A stretch of DNA of 64,000 bases from Micromonospora sp. WMMD1120 (GCF_029626235.1 NZ_JARUBO010000005.1:1582501-1646500), one strand, 5' to 3'; counted from the first letter of the stretch, positions 43,266 to 53,065 are shown. Program-made: numbers and translations. Notes: a model not told the origin generated them from the letters alone.

Positions 43266-44606
43266 ATGGCTGAGGATGTGACTCGGGTGCGGCACAGCGG
43301 TCCGTCGACGGCCCGTCGAGCGACCGGCCGGGCGCTGCTCGGTGTGGCCGCGGCGCTCGCCGTCGTGACCCCCACCGCCGCAGCCGCGCCCACCGCCGCG
43401 CCCACCGGCGGTGGTCAGCTCGCCGGCATGCCGATGGCGTTCGCGCCCGGTGACGCCGTCGCCCGCACCGACCAGGTCCGCGACGAGCAGTGGCAACTCG
43501 ACGAGCTGCGGGCCGAGACGGCCTGGCGCACCTCGACCGGCCGGGGGGTGACCGTCGCCGTGGTGGACTCCGGGGTGGACGGCACGCATCCCGACCTGGT
43601 CGGGCAGGTGCTGCCCGGCCGGGACCTGGTCGGCCCCGAGGGCGGGCCGGGCCCGGACCCGGTGGGCCACGGCACCACTGTCGCCGGCCTGATCGCCGGC
43701 CGCAACGACGACAAGCGCGGCGTCGTCGGCCTGGCGCCGGACGCCCGGATCCTGCCGGTCCGGGTGCTCGACAAGGACAACCGCTACGACGACGCGCTGA
43801 TCGTCGCCCAGGGGGTTCGTTGGGCCGTCGACAACGGCGCTCGCGTGATCAACCTGTCGCTGGGCGGCAGCGGCGACAGCCCGGCCCTGGCGGCGGCTCT
43901 CGACTACGCGTTCGTCCGGGACGTGGTGGTGATCGCGTGCACCGGCAACCTGGCCACCTCCAGCAGCACCCAGGTGTGGTACCCGGCCCGCGAGCCGGGT
44001 GTCATCGCGGTCGCCGGCCTCGAACGCAGCAGCGACAACCTCTGGTCCGGGTCGATCACCGGCCGGGCGACGGTGCTCACCGCTCCGGCCAGCGGACTGG
44101 TGGGGGCCAAGCCGCCCGGTGGGTACTGGCGCGTCCAGGGCACCAGTTTCGCCGCACCGCTGGTGACGGCCACCGCCGCGCTGGTCCGGTCCCGCTACCC
44201 GCAGATGCCTGCCGGCGAGGTGGTCAACCGGTTGCTGGCCACCGCCCGGGACATCGGCCCGACCGGGCGCGACGACCGTTTCGGGTACGGCGTGGTCGAC
44301 CCGGTGGCCGCGCTCACCGCTGACGTGCCGCCGGTGACCGTCAACCCGTTGGACGACCAGACCTCGCCCGGGGTCACCGGGTTCGGTCCGGCGCCCGGCA
44401 CCGCCGACGACAACCCGGTGGCCGGAGCCGGTAGCGACCCGCTCGGTCTCTCCGCGCCCCACCAGCAGAGCCAGTGGACGGCTCGGGCGGCCGGCGGTCA
44501 GGACCCGTCCGCGCCGAAGCAGCTCTGGACCGCCGTCGTGCTCCTCGTCGGCCTGCTCGGCGGCGCCGCCCTCCTGGCCCGTCGTCTGCGACGCCGGATT
44601 CGTTGA
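43266..44606 (+). CDS. mycP: Type VII secretion-associated serine protease mycosin
   Basis: The 446-aa subtilisin-like protease has a signal peptide (about 17-41) and a C-terminal transmembrane anchor (about 420-438) followed by a basic tail. Catalytic triad: Asp101 in VAVVDSGVDG, His135 in VGHGTTVAGL, Ser near 295 in GTSFAAP; the oxyanion Asn is in ACTGN. This matches ESX mycosins, which stabilise the secretion complex at the outer face of the membrane. A Pro/Ala-rich linker of about 70 residues precedes the anchor. Follows eccC on the same strand. Confidence 0.93.
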   Translation: MAEDVTRVRHSGPSTARRATGRALLGVAAALAVVTPTAAAAPTAAPTGGGQLAGMPMAFAPGDAVARTDQVRDEQWQLDELRAETAWRTSTGRGVTVAVVDSGVDGTHPDLVGQVLPGRDLVGPEGGPGPDPVGHGTTVAGLIAGRNDDKRGVVGLAPDARILPVRVLDKDNRYDDALIVAQGVRWAVDNGARVINLSLGGSGDSPALAAALDYAFVRDVVVIACTGNLATSSSTQVWYPAREPGVIAVAGLERSSDNLWSGSITGRATVLTAPASGLVGAKPPGGYWRVQGTSFAAPLVTATAALVRSRYPQMPAGEVVNRLLATARDIGPTGRDDRFGYGVVDPVAALTADVPPVTVNPLDDQTSPGVTGFGPAPGTADDNPVAGAGSDPLGLSAPHQQSQWTARAAGGQDPSAPKQLWTAVVLLVGLLGGAALLARRLRRRIR

Positions 44607-44658
44607 CCGGGTGTCCCCGGAAGGTCTGATCGGCGTCCGGGTCGGGTAGAACCGACAG

Positions 44659-45450
44659 ATGCGTACGCGTCGTCCGCTCTCTCCCGCCCCCGCCGGCCGG
44701 CCGTCCTGGCGGCGCCGCCGGCTCGACCCGGACCACGCGCTGGGGCTGCGGCTGACAGTGGCCGCGGCGGCGGCGTTCCTGATTCTGGTGCCCTTCGCGC
44801 TGCTCACGTTGCTGGTGCTCGGCGCGTGGGCGCCGCTGCGCCGGCTGGACAACGCGGTCACCGACGCGCTGCACAGCTATGCGCAGGACCATCCGGCCTG
44901 GGTGGTGCTGATGCGGATCTGGACCGAGGTGTTCGCGCCGATGCCGCTGCGGGCCGTCGCGGTGCTGCTGGTGGTCTGGCTGGTGCGTCGGGGCGCCCGC
45001 CGACTGGCTCTCTGGGCGGCCACCACCATGATCGTTGGCGGGCTCATCGGGCCGCTGCTCAAGCTGCTCGTCGGCCGGGACCGGCCGGAGTTGCTGGACC
45101 CGGTGGCACGGGCCGCCGGTTACTCGTTCCCCTCCGGGCACGCGCTCAACGCCACACTGGCCGCCGGGGTGCTGCTGCTGGTGCTCCTCCCGTACGCCGG
45201 GCGGGGGCTGGGGCGGGCGGCGCTCTGGGTCGGCGCAGTGCTGCTCACCGTCGTGACCGGACTCAGCCGGGTGGCGCTCGGCGTGCACTTCACCAGCGAC
45301 GTGCTGGGCGGCTGGCTGCTCGGGGTGGCGGTGGTCGCGGCGACCACCGCCGCGTTCACCAGTTGGCGGGCGCACACCGGCCGCCGGCCGGTCCGGCCGA
45401 CCCGCGACGGCCTCGCCCCCGAGGTCGAACGGCAGCCGGGGGCGGCCTGA
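44659..45450 (+). CDS. PAP2-family membrane phosphatase (first)
   Basis: The 263-aa product has about six helices and all three phosphatidate-phosphatase motifs: KLLVGRDRP, SFPSGHAL and SRVALGVHFTSD. It should dephosphorylate lipid phosphates (phosphatidate or undecaprenyl pyrophosphate) on the outer face. The N-terminal 20 residues are basic and the C-terminus is a short hydrophilic tail. A second PAP2 gene follows 37 bp later, suggesting paired or duplicated function. Confidence 0.9.
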   Translation: MRTRRPLSPAPAGRPSWRRRRLDPDHALGLRLTVAAAAAFLILVPFALLTLLVLGAWAPLRRLDNAVTDALHSYAQDHPAWVVLMRIWTEVFAPMPLRAVAVLLVVWLVRRGARRLALWAATTMIVGGLIGPLLKLLVGRDRPELLDPVARAAGYSFPSGHALNATLAAGVLLLVLLPYAGRGLGRAALWVGAVLLTVVTGLSRVALGVHFTSDVLGGWLLGVAVVAATTAAFTSWRAHTGRRPVRPTRDGLAPEVERQPGAA

Positions 45451-45487
45451 GGCGTGCCGGCGACGCCGGTTGGGTACTGGCGCACGC

Positions 45488-46192
45488 ATGTCCGACACCA
45501 TGGTCCAGATCGTCCGGCGCGTGCTGCTGCCGGTGTCAGTGCTGTTCGGCGTCATGGTGCTGCTCGGGGTGCTGGTGACCCGGGTGTTCGCCCGGACCTG
45601 GCCGTTCACGGTGGAGGACGCGGTCAACCGGGAGTTGGCCGCCGACCGCACCGGCGAGTGGAACAACGTCTCGCTGGTGTTCAGCACGCTGGCCAGCACC
45701 CAGATGATCGTGGTCGTCACCGTGCTGGTGGCGTTGGCGCTACGACTCTGGCTCAAGCGCTGGCGGGAGCCGCTGTTCCTGTGCGCCGCGGTGACCGCCC
45801 AGGCGCTGGTGTTCCTGCTGACCACGATCGCGATCGACAGGCGACGGCCGGCGGTGGAGCACATGGACGTCTCGCCGCCCACGTCGAGCTTCCCGTCCGG
45901 GCACACCTCGGCGGCCGTCGCGCTCTACGTCGGGATCGCCGTGCTGATGGCGCTGCGGGCGCGCAGCACCGGCGCGAAGGTCGCCTGGTGGGCGCTGCTG
46001 CTGGTGCCGCTGGGGGTGGCGCTGACCCGCATGTACCGGGGGATGCACCACCCGAGCGACGTGGTGGCCTCGTTCCTCAACGGCGGCACCTGCGTCGCGA
46101 TCATGGCTCGCGCCGTGCTGGACCGAAGCGTGCGGTGGGGCCGGGCGAAGCTGCCGAGCGTCCGGCGGCCCGCCATGCCGAGCCCGAGCTGA
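45488..46192 (+). CDS. PAP2-family membrane phosphatase (second)
   Basis: The 234-aa product has about five to six helices. Motif 2 SFPSGHTS and motif 3 TRMYRGMHHPSD are present. Motif 1 reads IDRRRP, and the Lys expected seven residues before RP is a Thr, so substrate binding may differ from the upstream paralogue. ATG at 45488 was chosen. It is convergent with marP (13-bp gap). Confidence 0.88.
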   Translation: MSDTMVQIVRRVLLPVSVLFGVMVLLGVLVTRVFARTWPFTVEDAVNRELAADRTGEWNNVSLVFSTLASTQMIVVVTVLVALALRLWLKRWREPLFLCAAVTAQALVFLLTTIAIDRRRPAVEHMDVSPPTSSFPSGHTSAAVALYVGIAVLMALRARSTGAKVAWWALLLVPLGVALTRMYRGMHHPSDVVASFLNGGTCVAIMARAVLDRSVRWGRAKLPSVRRPAMPSPS

Positions 46193-46205
46193 CCCGGCGC
46201 GCCGC

Positions 46206-47384
46206 TCAGGTGCACTCGCCGGTGGCCACCTGCCGGTTGCGCTCGGCGCCGGCCAGGGCCACCGGGCGGGCCTCGGCTGCGGTCACCGCGAAGCCCGTGT
46301 TCGGGTCGTCGGACGCCGCCGCGAAGATCACTCCGAGCACCAGGCCGTTGGCGGAGAGCAGCGGACCACCGGAGTTGCCGCTGCGGACCAGCGCCCGGAT
46401 CGTGTAGATCTCCCGGGTGACGTCGTTCTCGGAGTAGATGTCCGGGCCCTTGATCCGGTCAACGTCGCGGATACGCGCCGACTGCGCGTTGTACGGACCG
46501 TCGAGCGGGAACCCGAGCACGATCGCGTCCGAGCCGCTGCCCGCGTTGCCGGCGGCGAACCGCAGGGACGGGCCGGGCAGCCCGGGCACCAGCAGCACGG
46601 CCAGGTCCCGGTTCGGGTCGTAGACGACCACCTTGCCGTCGTACCGTTCGCCGCCCAGCTCGACGGCGACCGACCGGGTGCCGGCGACGACGTGCGCGTT
46701 GGTCATCACCCGGTCGTCGGCGTAGACGAAGCCGGAGCCCTCGATGCGGCGGGAACAGCTCGGCGCGGAACCGAGCACCTTGACGACCGACTGTTGACCG
46801 TTGACCACCACCTGTGAGCCGGCCAGCGCCGGGTCCGGCGGATCGACCTGCCGGGCCCGGGTCGGCGCGAGGTCACCGAAGACGTCCGGGAAGCCGTCGG
46901 TGTCGACGGTGTCCTCCAGGGCTGTGGACAACTGGTGGGCCTGCTCGGGCAGGACCCGGTTGACCACCGTGATCAACGCGCTGTTACGGACCGACGCGGC
47001 GAGCCAGGGCACCGAGGACGAGCCGAGCGGCACCGCCACGAGCCATGCGAGCAGAAGCACCGCGAAGAGCGAGACCAGCGCCCCGCCGACGTCGTCGACC
47101 CGTCTGCCCACGTCGCTGGTGATCGTCTTGCGCAGGTGCGAACCGAGCCAGCCGGCCAGCGCCTGGCCCACCACCGCCAGCCCGAAGATCGCCACCAGCG
47201 AGATCAGCACACGGGTGCCGGCGTCCGCGAACTGCCTGGCGAACAACGGCCCGAGCTGGAGACCCAGCAGCAGGCCGAGGAAGAAGCCGGACAGCGACGT
47301 GACGCCGATGACGAAGCCCTGGCGGTATCCGCTGATCGCGAACACGAGCATGAGCAGCAGCAGGACGAGATCCACGACGGACAC
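46206..47384 (-). CDS. marP: Membrane-bound serine protease MarP
   Basis: The 392-aa product has four N-terminal helices of a CvpA/colicin-V-like domain (about 3-125) and an extracytoplasmic trypsin-like domain. Catalytic triad: His231 (TNAHVVAG), Asp260 (DPNRDLAVL), Ser338 (RSGNSGGPLL). Cys210 and Cys391 sit at the positions of the M. tuberculosis MarP disulfide, suggesting the same redox control. MarP supports acid and oxidative stress survival in mycobacteria through cell-wall hydrolase processing. GTG start at 47384. Order marP-Nudix-TlpA-nth matches Rv3671c-Rv3674c. Confidence 0.95.
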   Translation of the reverse strand: MSVVDLVLLLLMLVFAISGYRQGFVIGVTSLSGFFLGLLLGLQLGPLFARQFADAGTRVLISLVAIFGLAVVGQALAGWLGSHLRKTITSDVGRRVDDVGGALVSLFAVLLLAWLVAVPLGSSSVPWLAASVRNSALITVVNRVLPEQAHQLSTALEDTVDTDGFPDVFGDLAPTRARQVDPPDPALAGSQVVVNGQQSVVKVLGSAPSCSRRIEGSGFVYADDRVMTNAHVVAGTRSVAVELGGERYDGKVVVYDPNRDLAVLLVPGLPGPSLRFAAGNAGSGSDAIVLGFPLDGPYNAQSARIRDVDRIKGPDIYSENDVTREIYTIRALVRSGNSGGPLLSANGLVLGVIFAAASDDPNTGFAVTAAEARPVALAGAERNRQVATGECT

Positions 47385-47447
47385 GGGTCAAGCGTACGGG
47401 CAGTGCGCCCGCCAGATGACCATCGCTTGCGGATGGTGACCGCGCGG

Positions 47448-48140
47448 TCAGCGCAAGGCGGTCTCGTCGGCGTCGTCGGTGCCGGCCGACGGTGCCGGGG
47501 TCGCCCCGGTCGGCGGAAGCTCCACGACCCGGCTACGCGACCACGGACGGGCCCAGCCGCCCATTTCCAGCAGGGTGGAGAGCACCCCGGCGGTGAAGCC
47601 CCAGACGAGCATCCCGCGGGCCGAGAACGCCGGCCCGATCCAGCCGCTGGGGTGCCGGACCCGGAGCCGGTTGGCCGGATCGACGAGTTCGCTGACCGGC
47701 AGGCGGGCGACGTGCGCCACCTCGGCCGGTTCGCGGGGGTGCACCGGGTGCGGGTCGTGCCACCAGGCCAGCACCGGCGTGACCACGAAGTCACTGACCG
47801 GAATCCACAGCTTGGGCAGCTCGGCCAGCACCGTCACGCTGGTCGGGTCGAGGCCGACCTCCTCGTTGGCCTCGCGCAGGGCGGTGGCTCGGGCGTCGGC
47901 GTCCTCCGGGTCGGCCGCACCCCCGGGAAAGGCCGGCTGGCCGGCGTGGTTGCGCAGGGTGGCCGCGCGTTGCAGGACCAGCACGTCCGGGCCCGCGCCG
48001 GGCTGCTCGCCGAGCAGCACGAGCACCGCGCTCTCCCGACCGCCCTCGGACGGAGTGGTCAGCCGGGTGAAGTCCTCGGCGCGGGCGGTGCCGAGCCGGG
48101 TCAGCAACGGCTCGATCCACTCGGGTGGTCGGCGGGTCAC
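47448..48140 (-). CDS. Nudix hydrolase, CoA-pyrophosphatase type
   Basis: The 230-aa product carries the NudL/CoAse form of the Nudix box, FPGGAADPEDADARATALRE followed by ANEEVGL. Family members hydrolyse CoA or related nucleotides. The C-terminal half (WGFTAGVLSTLLE) is conserved in the group. GTG at 48140 overlaps the stop of the TlpA-like gene as GTGA. Cytoplasmic; the substrate is not proven by sequence. Confidence 0.92.
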   Translation of the reverse strand: MTRRPPEWIEPLLTRLGTARAEDFTRLTTPSEGGRESAVLVLLGEQPGAGPDVLVLQRAATLRNHAGQPAFPGGAADPEDADARATALREANEEVGLDPTSVTVLAELPKLWIPVSDFVVTPVLAWWHDPHPVHPREPAEVAHVARLPVSELVDPANRLRVRHPSGWIGPAFSARGMLVWGFTAGVLSTLLEMGGWARPWSRSRVVELPPTGATPAPSAGTDDADETALR

Positions 48141-48772
48141 ACGGTCACCGTGAGGCCGAGGTGCTGGCGGACCAGCTTGCTGAGCTGGGCGTCGTCGAGC
48201 GCGCCGGTGGCGTCGATGTGCCGGACCCGACCGTCGGCGTCGACGAAGAGGGTCAATGGGATGGCGTTGCGCCTCAGCTCGCGTTGCAGCGCCTCCCCCT
48301 GGTCGACAAGGATCGGGAATCGCACGCCGAAATCCTCGCCGATGGACTGGGCACCGCTGCGGCTGTCCCGGCTGTTGACCCCGACGACCTGGAGCTGGCC
48401 GGCGGCCCGCTCGCTCAGCCGCTGGAAGGCGGGCAGCTCCTTGCGGCACGGCGGGCACCAGGACGCCCACACGTTGATGACCGCCGGCCCTGCCACGTCC
48501 GCGAGCGCGACCGGAGCGCCGCCGGTGAAGCAGGACAGCGTCAGTGCCGGCAGCGCCTGCCCACCGGAGGCCGTCGCGCCGGGGGACGCGGTGCCAGCAC
48601 CGGACGTGTCGGGAGACGCGGGCGGCGTGGTCAGCGTGGCGCAGTCCCGGAACGGCGACGGGCGCTCGGCGGCGGCCGGCCGGGAAGTCGGTTGATCGTC
48701 GGCCGGGTCGCTGGTGCAGCCGACGGCGGCCAGCAGCAGCGGGAGGACCAGGAGGGTGAGCGGGCGTTTCAC
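48137..48772 (-). CDS. TlpA/ResA-like thiol-disulfide lipoprotein
   Basis: The 211-aa lipoprotein has a signal peptide with lipobox LAAVGC, a Thr/Ser/Pro/Ala-rich linker and a thioredoxin fold with active site [11 protein letters not shown] near residue 113, the cis-Pro loop IPLTLFVD and VVGVNSRDS typical of TlpA/ResA. It should reduce or isomerise disulfides outside the membrane, perhaps related to the MarP Cys pair encoded two genes away. GTG at 48772 overlaps the nth stop; its own stop overlaps the Nudix start. Confidence 0.92.
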   Translation of the reverse strand: MKRPLTLLVLPLLLAAVGCTSDPADDQPTSRPAAAERPSPFRDCATLTTPPASPDTSGAGTASPGATASGGQALPALTLSCFTGGAPVALADVAGPAVINVWASWCPPCRKELPAFQRLSERAAGQLQVVGVNSRDSRSGAQSIGEDFGVRFPILVDQGEALQRELRRNAIPLTLFVDADGRVRHIDATGALDDAQLSKLVRQHLGLTVTV

Positions 48773-49557
48773 GGCACCTCCGCGGCGACCGCCTGGGCGG
48801 GCACCAGTTCCGGGTCGACCCCGGCGGCCACCGCGAGGTCGCGGGCGCGGGGCCCCTTGAGCAGCTTCGCGGCGGCGGCCGGCTCGGTCGGCCCGGTGCC
48901 GTACGAGGGGCAGAGCTTGGCGAGCGTGCACGCGCCGCAGGCCGGCTTGCGGGCGTGACAGACCCGTCGACCGTGGAAGATGATCCGGTGCGAGAGCATC
49001 GTCCAGTCGCGCTTCTCGTACAGCGCGCCGACCGCGTGCTCGATCTTGACCGGGTCGCTTTCGGCGGTGAGCCGCCACCTGTGCACCAGCCGCTGGAAGT
49101 GCGTGTCGACGGTGATCCCCGGGACGTCGAAGGCGTTGCCGAGGATCACGTTGGCGGTCTTGCGGCCGATGCCGGGCAGGGTGACCAGGTCGGCGAGCCG
49201 GCCGGGGACAGCGCCGTCGTACCGGTCCACCAGGGCCTGGCCGAGCTTGAGCAGTGAGTCCGTCTTGTTGCGGTAGAAGCCGGTGGGCCGGATCAGCTCC
49301 TCCATCTCGCCCCGGTCGGCCCCGGCGTACGCGGCGGCGCTCGGGTAGCGGGCGAAGAGCTTGGGGGTGACCTCGTTGACCTTCTTGTCGGTGCACTGCG
49401 CGGAGAGAATGGTGGCGACGGCCAACTCCAGCGGACTGCTGTGGTTCAGCTCACAGTGCGCGTCGGGATGCGTCTCGGCCAGCACCCGGCCGATCTTGCG
49501 GGCACGGCGTTTGCGCCCGAGGTCGGTCTCGCTGGCACCGGGAGGGCTACTGGTCAC
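48769..49557 (-). CDS. nth: Endonuclease III (DNA glycosylase/AP lyase)
   Basis: The 262-aa base-excision repair enzyme has the helix-hairpin-helix [13 protein letters not shown] with the catalytic Lys (about 134-146), the Gly/Pro-Asp region [10 protein letters not shown] with the catalytic Asp, and a 4Fe-4S cluster [17 protein letters not shown] with Cys spacing C-X6-C-X2-C-X5-C. A hydrophilic N-terminal extension and an Ala-rich tail are typical for actinobacteria. GTG at 49557 chosen. Confidence 0.96.
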   Translation of the reverse strand: MTSSPPGASETDLGRKRRARKIGRVLAETHPDAHCELNHSSPLELAVATILSAQCTDKKVNEVTPKLFARYPSAAAYAGADRGEMEELIRPTGFYRNKTDSLLKLGQALVDRYDGAVPGRLADLVTLPGIGRKTANVILGNAFDVPGITVDTHFQRLVHRWRLTAESDPVKIEHAVGALYEKRDWTMLSHRIIFHGRRVCHARKPACGACTLAKLCPSYGTGPTEPAAAAKLLKGPRARDLAVAAGVDPELVPAQAVAAEVP

Positions 49558-49598
49558 GACGGTCAGCCTACGTCGCGCCCCGGACAGCCCTCGCCGGG

Positions 49599-50777
49599 TC
49601 AGCCGCCGGTCGGCGGCGAGATCCTGCCCTGGCCGTCGAACCGGGCGCCACCCTTGGGGAAGTCGGCGCGGCTCAGCTCGGTGACCAGCCCCAGACCCCG
49701 GTCGTCCGGGTCCATCGTCGGCTTGCCGGCCGAGTTCATGTACGTCGAGGTGAACGAGCCACCGGCCCAGCTGCCGTCCGGCTTGAGCGACACCTTCAGC
49801 ACCCCGCCCCAGCCGAGCCGCCCGGCGTTGCTCAGCGAGTTGCCGCCGCCGGCGAAGTTGCCCAGGCTGTACGCGATCAGCCGCCCCCGGTAGAACTCCA
49901 TTCCGCGCAGCACGTGCGGGCCGTGCCCGACGATCAGGTCGGCGCCCGCGTCGATCATCGCGTGCGAGAACTTCACCGGGTCGCCCCGGTTCTCGCCCAG
50001 GAACATCTCGGTGCCCGGCTTCACCCGGGTCTTGTCCGCTCCCTCGCCGCCCATGTGCACCTGCACCACGACGAGATCCGCCATGGTGGCCGCCTTGGCC
50101 ACCACCGTCTTGGCCTCGGCGATGTCGACAAGGCTGTTGGACCAGACGTACGACGAGAAGCCGGCCACCGCGACCTTGACGCCCTTGACGTCGACAACGG
50201 TGATCTCGTCCGGTGCCCCGGTGTGCTCCAGGTCGTACTTCTGGAGGGCCTTCTGGGTGTTCTCGTAGCCCTTCGGCCCGTAGTCGTAGCCGTGGTTGTT
50301 GGCCTGGTTGAGCACGTCGAAGCCGGCGTCGCGCAGGTGCGCGGCGTACTCCGGCGGGGCCCGGAACTGGAAGCAGCGGGTGGAGTTGGCCCCGCACTTG
50401 CCGGTGCCGGTGTCCACCGTCAACGGCTCCTCCAGGTTGCCCATCACCAGGTCGGCCTTGAGCGCCCCGGTCACCGACTCGAAGAAGCCCTTACCGCCGG
50501 CGGCCGGCAGTCGGCTCGGCGCGTTGCCCATGATGATGTCGCCGGTGGCGGAGAGCGAGATCGCCCCGCCCTGACCGGAGTCGTCCGAGCCGGTGGCCTT
50601 CGGGCCGGCCGTGGAGACCGGCGCGCCGGTGCCACCGCCCCCGGCGCCGGGCTGCCAGACGGGGTCCGCGCCACCGGAGTCGGCGCAGCCGGCGACCAGA
50701 AGAGCAGCCAGCAGCGCCGCGAGGCCGAGGGGGACGCGGCGACGCGGGCGGGACGCGGGAGGGGCGGAAGCGTACAT
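49599..50777 (-). CDS. CapA-like lipoprotein (poly-gamma-glutamate capsule family)
   Basis: The 392-aa product has signal peptide and lipobox LLVAGCAD (about 25-32), a Gly/Thr linker, then a CapA metallophosphoesterase-like domain: [47 protein letters not shown], and [19 protein letters not shown]. These are the metal-binding blocks of CapA/PgsA-type proteins. No other capsule genes are nearby, so it may hydrolyse or modify wall polymers rather than make polyglutamate. Confidence 0.9.
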   Translation of the reverse strand: MYASAPPASRPRRRVPLGLAALLAALLVAGCADSGGADPVWQPGAGGGGTGAPVSTAGPKATGSDDSGQGGAISLSATGDIIMGNAPSRLPAAGGKGFFESVTGALKADLVMGNLEEPLTVDTGTGKCGANSTRCFQFRAPPEYAAHLRDAGFDVLNQANNHGYDYGPKGYENTQKALQKYDLEHTGAPDEITVVDVKGVKVAVAGFSSYVWSNSLVDIAEAKTVVAKAATMADLVVVQVHMGGEGADKTRVKPGTEMFLGENRGDPVKFSHAMIDAGADLIVGHGPHVLRGMEFYRGRLIAYSLGNFAGGGNSLSNAGRLGWGGVLKVSLKPDGSWAGGSFTSTYMNSAGKPTMDPDDRGLGLVTELSRADFPKGGARFDGQGRISPPTGG

Positions 50778-50788
50778 CGCCCGCGACC

Positions 50789-51532
50789 CTACCGGTCGTT
50801 AAACGCGCCGACCCCAGCCGATCGGGTGGATTTTCCGCTGCTGACCTGGTCGGACCAGGGCACCACCGGCCGGGCGCCCCCGGCCAGCACCGAGGCGTGC
50901 ACCGCCCGGGCGAGCGGGCCGCCCCAGGTCGAGCGCGGCCCACCGTACGCCGCCTCCGGCCCGTCCACCGGGCAGAGCACGGTGACCGCGTCGGTCGGGG
51001 TGCCGGTGCCCGGCAGCCCCAGCTCGGCGATCGCCTGACTCTTCGCCTCGGTCGCGGTGGCCACCGCGTTGACCAGCGCGCTGTCGGCGAGCCGGGCCGG
51101 CACGTACACCACGATGTTGACGGTGCCGACGCGCGGCGCGAGCGCGGCCGGCGCGGCGGCCGGCACCGGCGTGCCGAGCCCGACCGTCGCCCAGGCGCGC
51201 ACCCCGGTGTCGGTCCGCGCCACGACCTCGCTCACGTCGACGCCGGTCAGCAGGCCGACCCCGGGCCCGTCGAGGGTCAGGTCGGCGGCGAGCGCGGCCA
51301 GGTGCGCGGCGGGGTCCTCCCGGTCGTACGACATGGGGACTGTCGCGTTCAGCACCCAGTGCCGGGTTCCGATCCCTCCGCCGAGCGGGCCGCTGCTGAC
51401 CGCCCGCACTGGTACGTCCGCACGCCAGACGAGCAGTGGGACGCCCTGCCCGCCCTCGGCCCGGCTGGTCAGAATCGGCTCGCTCAGCACGTCGGGCAGG
51501 TTACGCCCACCGATCACGATTCCAGGGGCCAC
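50789..51532 (-). CDS. cbiZ: Adenosylcobinamide amidohydrolase
   Basis: The 247-aa product matches CbiZ, which hydrolyses adenosylcobinamide to cobyric acid during salvage. Visible family blocks are [20 protein letters not shown] near residues 46-65 and [26 protein letters not shown] near 97-122, with [30 protein letters not shown] later. No other cobalamin gene is in the window. GTG at 51532 has AGAGG too close to be ideal; a GTG at 51517 is an alternative. Divergent from crp with a 101-bp gap. Confidence 0.85.
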   Translation of the reverse strand: MAPGIVIGGRNLPDVLSEPILTSRAEGGQGVPLLVWRADVPVRAVSSGPLGGGIGTRHWVLNATVPMSYDREDPAAHLAALAADLTLDGPGVGLLTGVDVSEVVARTDTGVRAWATVGLGTPVPAAAPAALAPRVGTVNIVVYVPARLADSALVNAVATATEAKSQAIAELGLPGTGTPTDAVTVLCPVDGPEAAYGGPRSTWGGPLARAVHASVLAGGARPVVPWSDQVSSGKSTRSAGVGAFNDR

Positions 51533-51633
51533 CTCTGATTCATGCTCACGTGCGCCTAGACTTGGCGGCGCGCGAGGGGATCAGCGGACGGCGGCCCCGG
51601 CCGACGGACGGCACGCGCAACCGGAGGTGCGCA

Positions 51634-52311
51634 ATGGACGAGGTACTGGCCCGCAGCGGGATCTTCCAGGGTGTCGACCCGGAAGCTGCCGAGGCGCTCG
51701 CCAAGGAGATGGAGACGATCGAGGTCCGCAAGGGCGAGATCGTCTTCAATGAGGGCGAGCCCGGTGACAGCCTCTACATCCTGCTGTCCGGGAAAATCAA
51801 GGTTGGCCGCCGCGCGGCGGACGGCCGACAGAACCTGATCGCTGTCATGGGTCCGTCGGACATGGTGGGCGAGCTGTCGCTCTTCGACCCGGGCCCGCGT
51901 ACGGCGACCGCCACGGCGGTGACCGACACCCGCCTGGTGCGGCTGCGTAAGCAGGCGCTCCGGCCGTGGCTGAACAACCGGCCGGAGATCGCCGAGCAGT
52001 TGCTCCGGGTGCTGGCCCGGCGGCTGCGCCGGACCAACGACTCGCTCGCCGACCTGATCTTCACGGACGTGCCGGGTCGGGTCGCCAAGAACCTGCTCCA
52101 GATGGCGGGCCGGTTCGGCACCCGCGACGGTGGCGTCCTGCGGGTGACCCACGACCTCACCCAGGAGGAGATCGCCCAGCTCGTCGGCGCCTCACGGGAG
52201 ACCGTCAACAAGGCCCTCGCCGACTTCGCCTCGCGCGGCTGGCTGCGGCTGGACGGCAAGAGCATCATCATCCTGGACCCGGAGCGCCTGGCCCGCCGCG
52301 CCCGCGTCTGA
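51634..52311 (+). CDS. crp: Crp/GlxR-type global transcriptional regulator
   Basis: The 225-aa product is very close to M. tuberculosis Crp (Rv3676). The N-terminal cyclic-nucleotide roll contains [20 protein letters not shown] and the phosphate-binding cassette [17 protein letters not shown]. The C-terminal winged helix holds [20 protein letters not shown]. The linker [21 protein letters not shown] is almost invariant in actinobacteria. ATG at 51634 has GGAGG 7 nt upstream. It should bind cAMP and control carbon and energy genes. Position after nth is conserved. Confidence 0.97.
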   Translation: MDEVLARSGIFQGVDPEAAEALAKEMETIEVRKGEIVFNEGEPGDSLYILLSGKIKVGRRAADGRQNLIAVMGPSDMVGELSLFDPGPRTATATAVTDTRLVRLRKQALRPWLNNRPEIAEQLLRVLARRLRRTNDSLADLIFTDVPGRVAKNLLQMAGRFGTRDGGVLRVTHDLTQEEIAQLVGASRETVNKALADFASRGWLRLDGKSIIILDPERLARRARV

Positions 52312-52322
52312 GCGGTACGTCC

Positions 52323-52359
52323 CGTCCCCGCCATCCGTCACCGACGGACGGCGGGGACG
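52323..52359 (+). terminator. Intrinsic terminator of crp
   Basis: CGTCCCCGCC and GGCGGGGACG form a 10-bp stem, then one A/C mismatch, then an inner 6-bp stem TCCGTC/GACGGA with loop ACC, followed by TTT. It starts 12 bp after the crp stop and is the clearest classical terminator in the window. Confidence 0.85.
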
Positions 52360-52420
52360 TTTCGTCTGCCCTGCGCAGAAAACACTGGTTCCGCTGCGCC
52401 GAAGCGGTGAGGGTGGGCCC

Positions 52421-53065
52421 ATGCTGAACCGGGTTGCGGTGCTCTCCGACGTCCATGGCGCGCTTCCGGCGTTGGAGGCCGTGCTGGCCGACCCGGACGT
52501 CACCGCCGCCGACCTGATCGTGCTCACCGGCGACATCGCGGCCGGCCCGCAGCCGGTAGAGGTGCTGGACGTGCTCAGCGGCCTCGGTGACCGGGTGTGC
52601 TGGGTGGGTGGCAACGCGGACCGCGAGCTGGTCGAGGCCCGCGCCGGGCGACCCGCCTCGATCGAGGTGTCGAACTGGGCCGCCGGCCAGCTCCGTGACG
52701 AGGAGGTGGTGCTCGTCGACTCGCGGCTAGGGCGCTGGGCGGAGGTGTTCGAGGGCCTTCCCGCCGAGGTCACCACGGTGGTCTGCGGCCACACGCACAT
52801 GCCCTTCACCCGACTGGTGAACCGACGCCTGGTGGTCAACCCGGGCAGCGTCGGCATGCCGTACGGGGGCGCGGGCGCGTGGTGGGCGCTGCTCGGGCCG
52901 GGCGTCCAGCTGCGCCGCACCGCCTTCGACGTGGACGCGGCGTGCGCCCGGGTGGCCGCCGAGTCGACCTTCCCGGACGCCGCCGCCTGGGCGGACGAGT
53001 ACCTGCGCTCGCAGCACAGCGACGCCGACGCGCTGGCCGTCTTCGGCCCACGCGACGGCCGCTGA
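52421..53065 (+). CDS. YfcE/MJ0936-like metallophosphoesterase
   Basis: The 214-aa calcineurin-like phosphoesterase has metal-site blocks LSDVHGALPALEAVL (residues 8-22), LTGDIAAGPQP, WVGGNADREL, CGHTHMPF and NPGSVGMP. Small single-domain proteins of this kind hydrolyse phosphodiesters; the physiological substrate is unknown. It has its own upstream region after the crp terminator and could respond to cAMP-Crp, but no site is visible. Confidence 0.9.
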   Translation: MLNRVAVLSDVHGALPALEAVLADPDVTAADLIVLTGDIAAGPQPVEVLDVLSGLGDRVCWVGGNADRELVEARAGRPASIEVSNWAAGQLRDEEVVLVDSRLGRWAEVFEGLPAEVTTVVCGHTHMPFTRLVNRRLVVNPGSVGMPYGGAGAWWALLGPGVQLRRTAFDVDAACARVAAESTFPDAAAWADEYLRSQHSDADALAVFGPRDGR

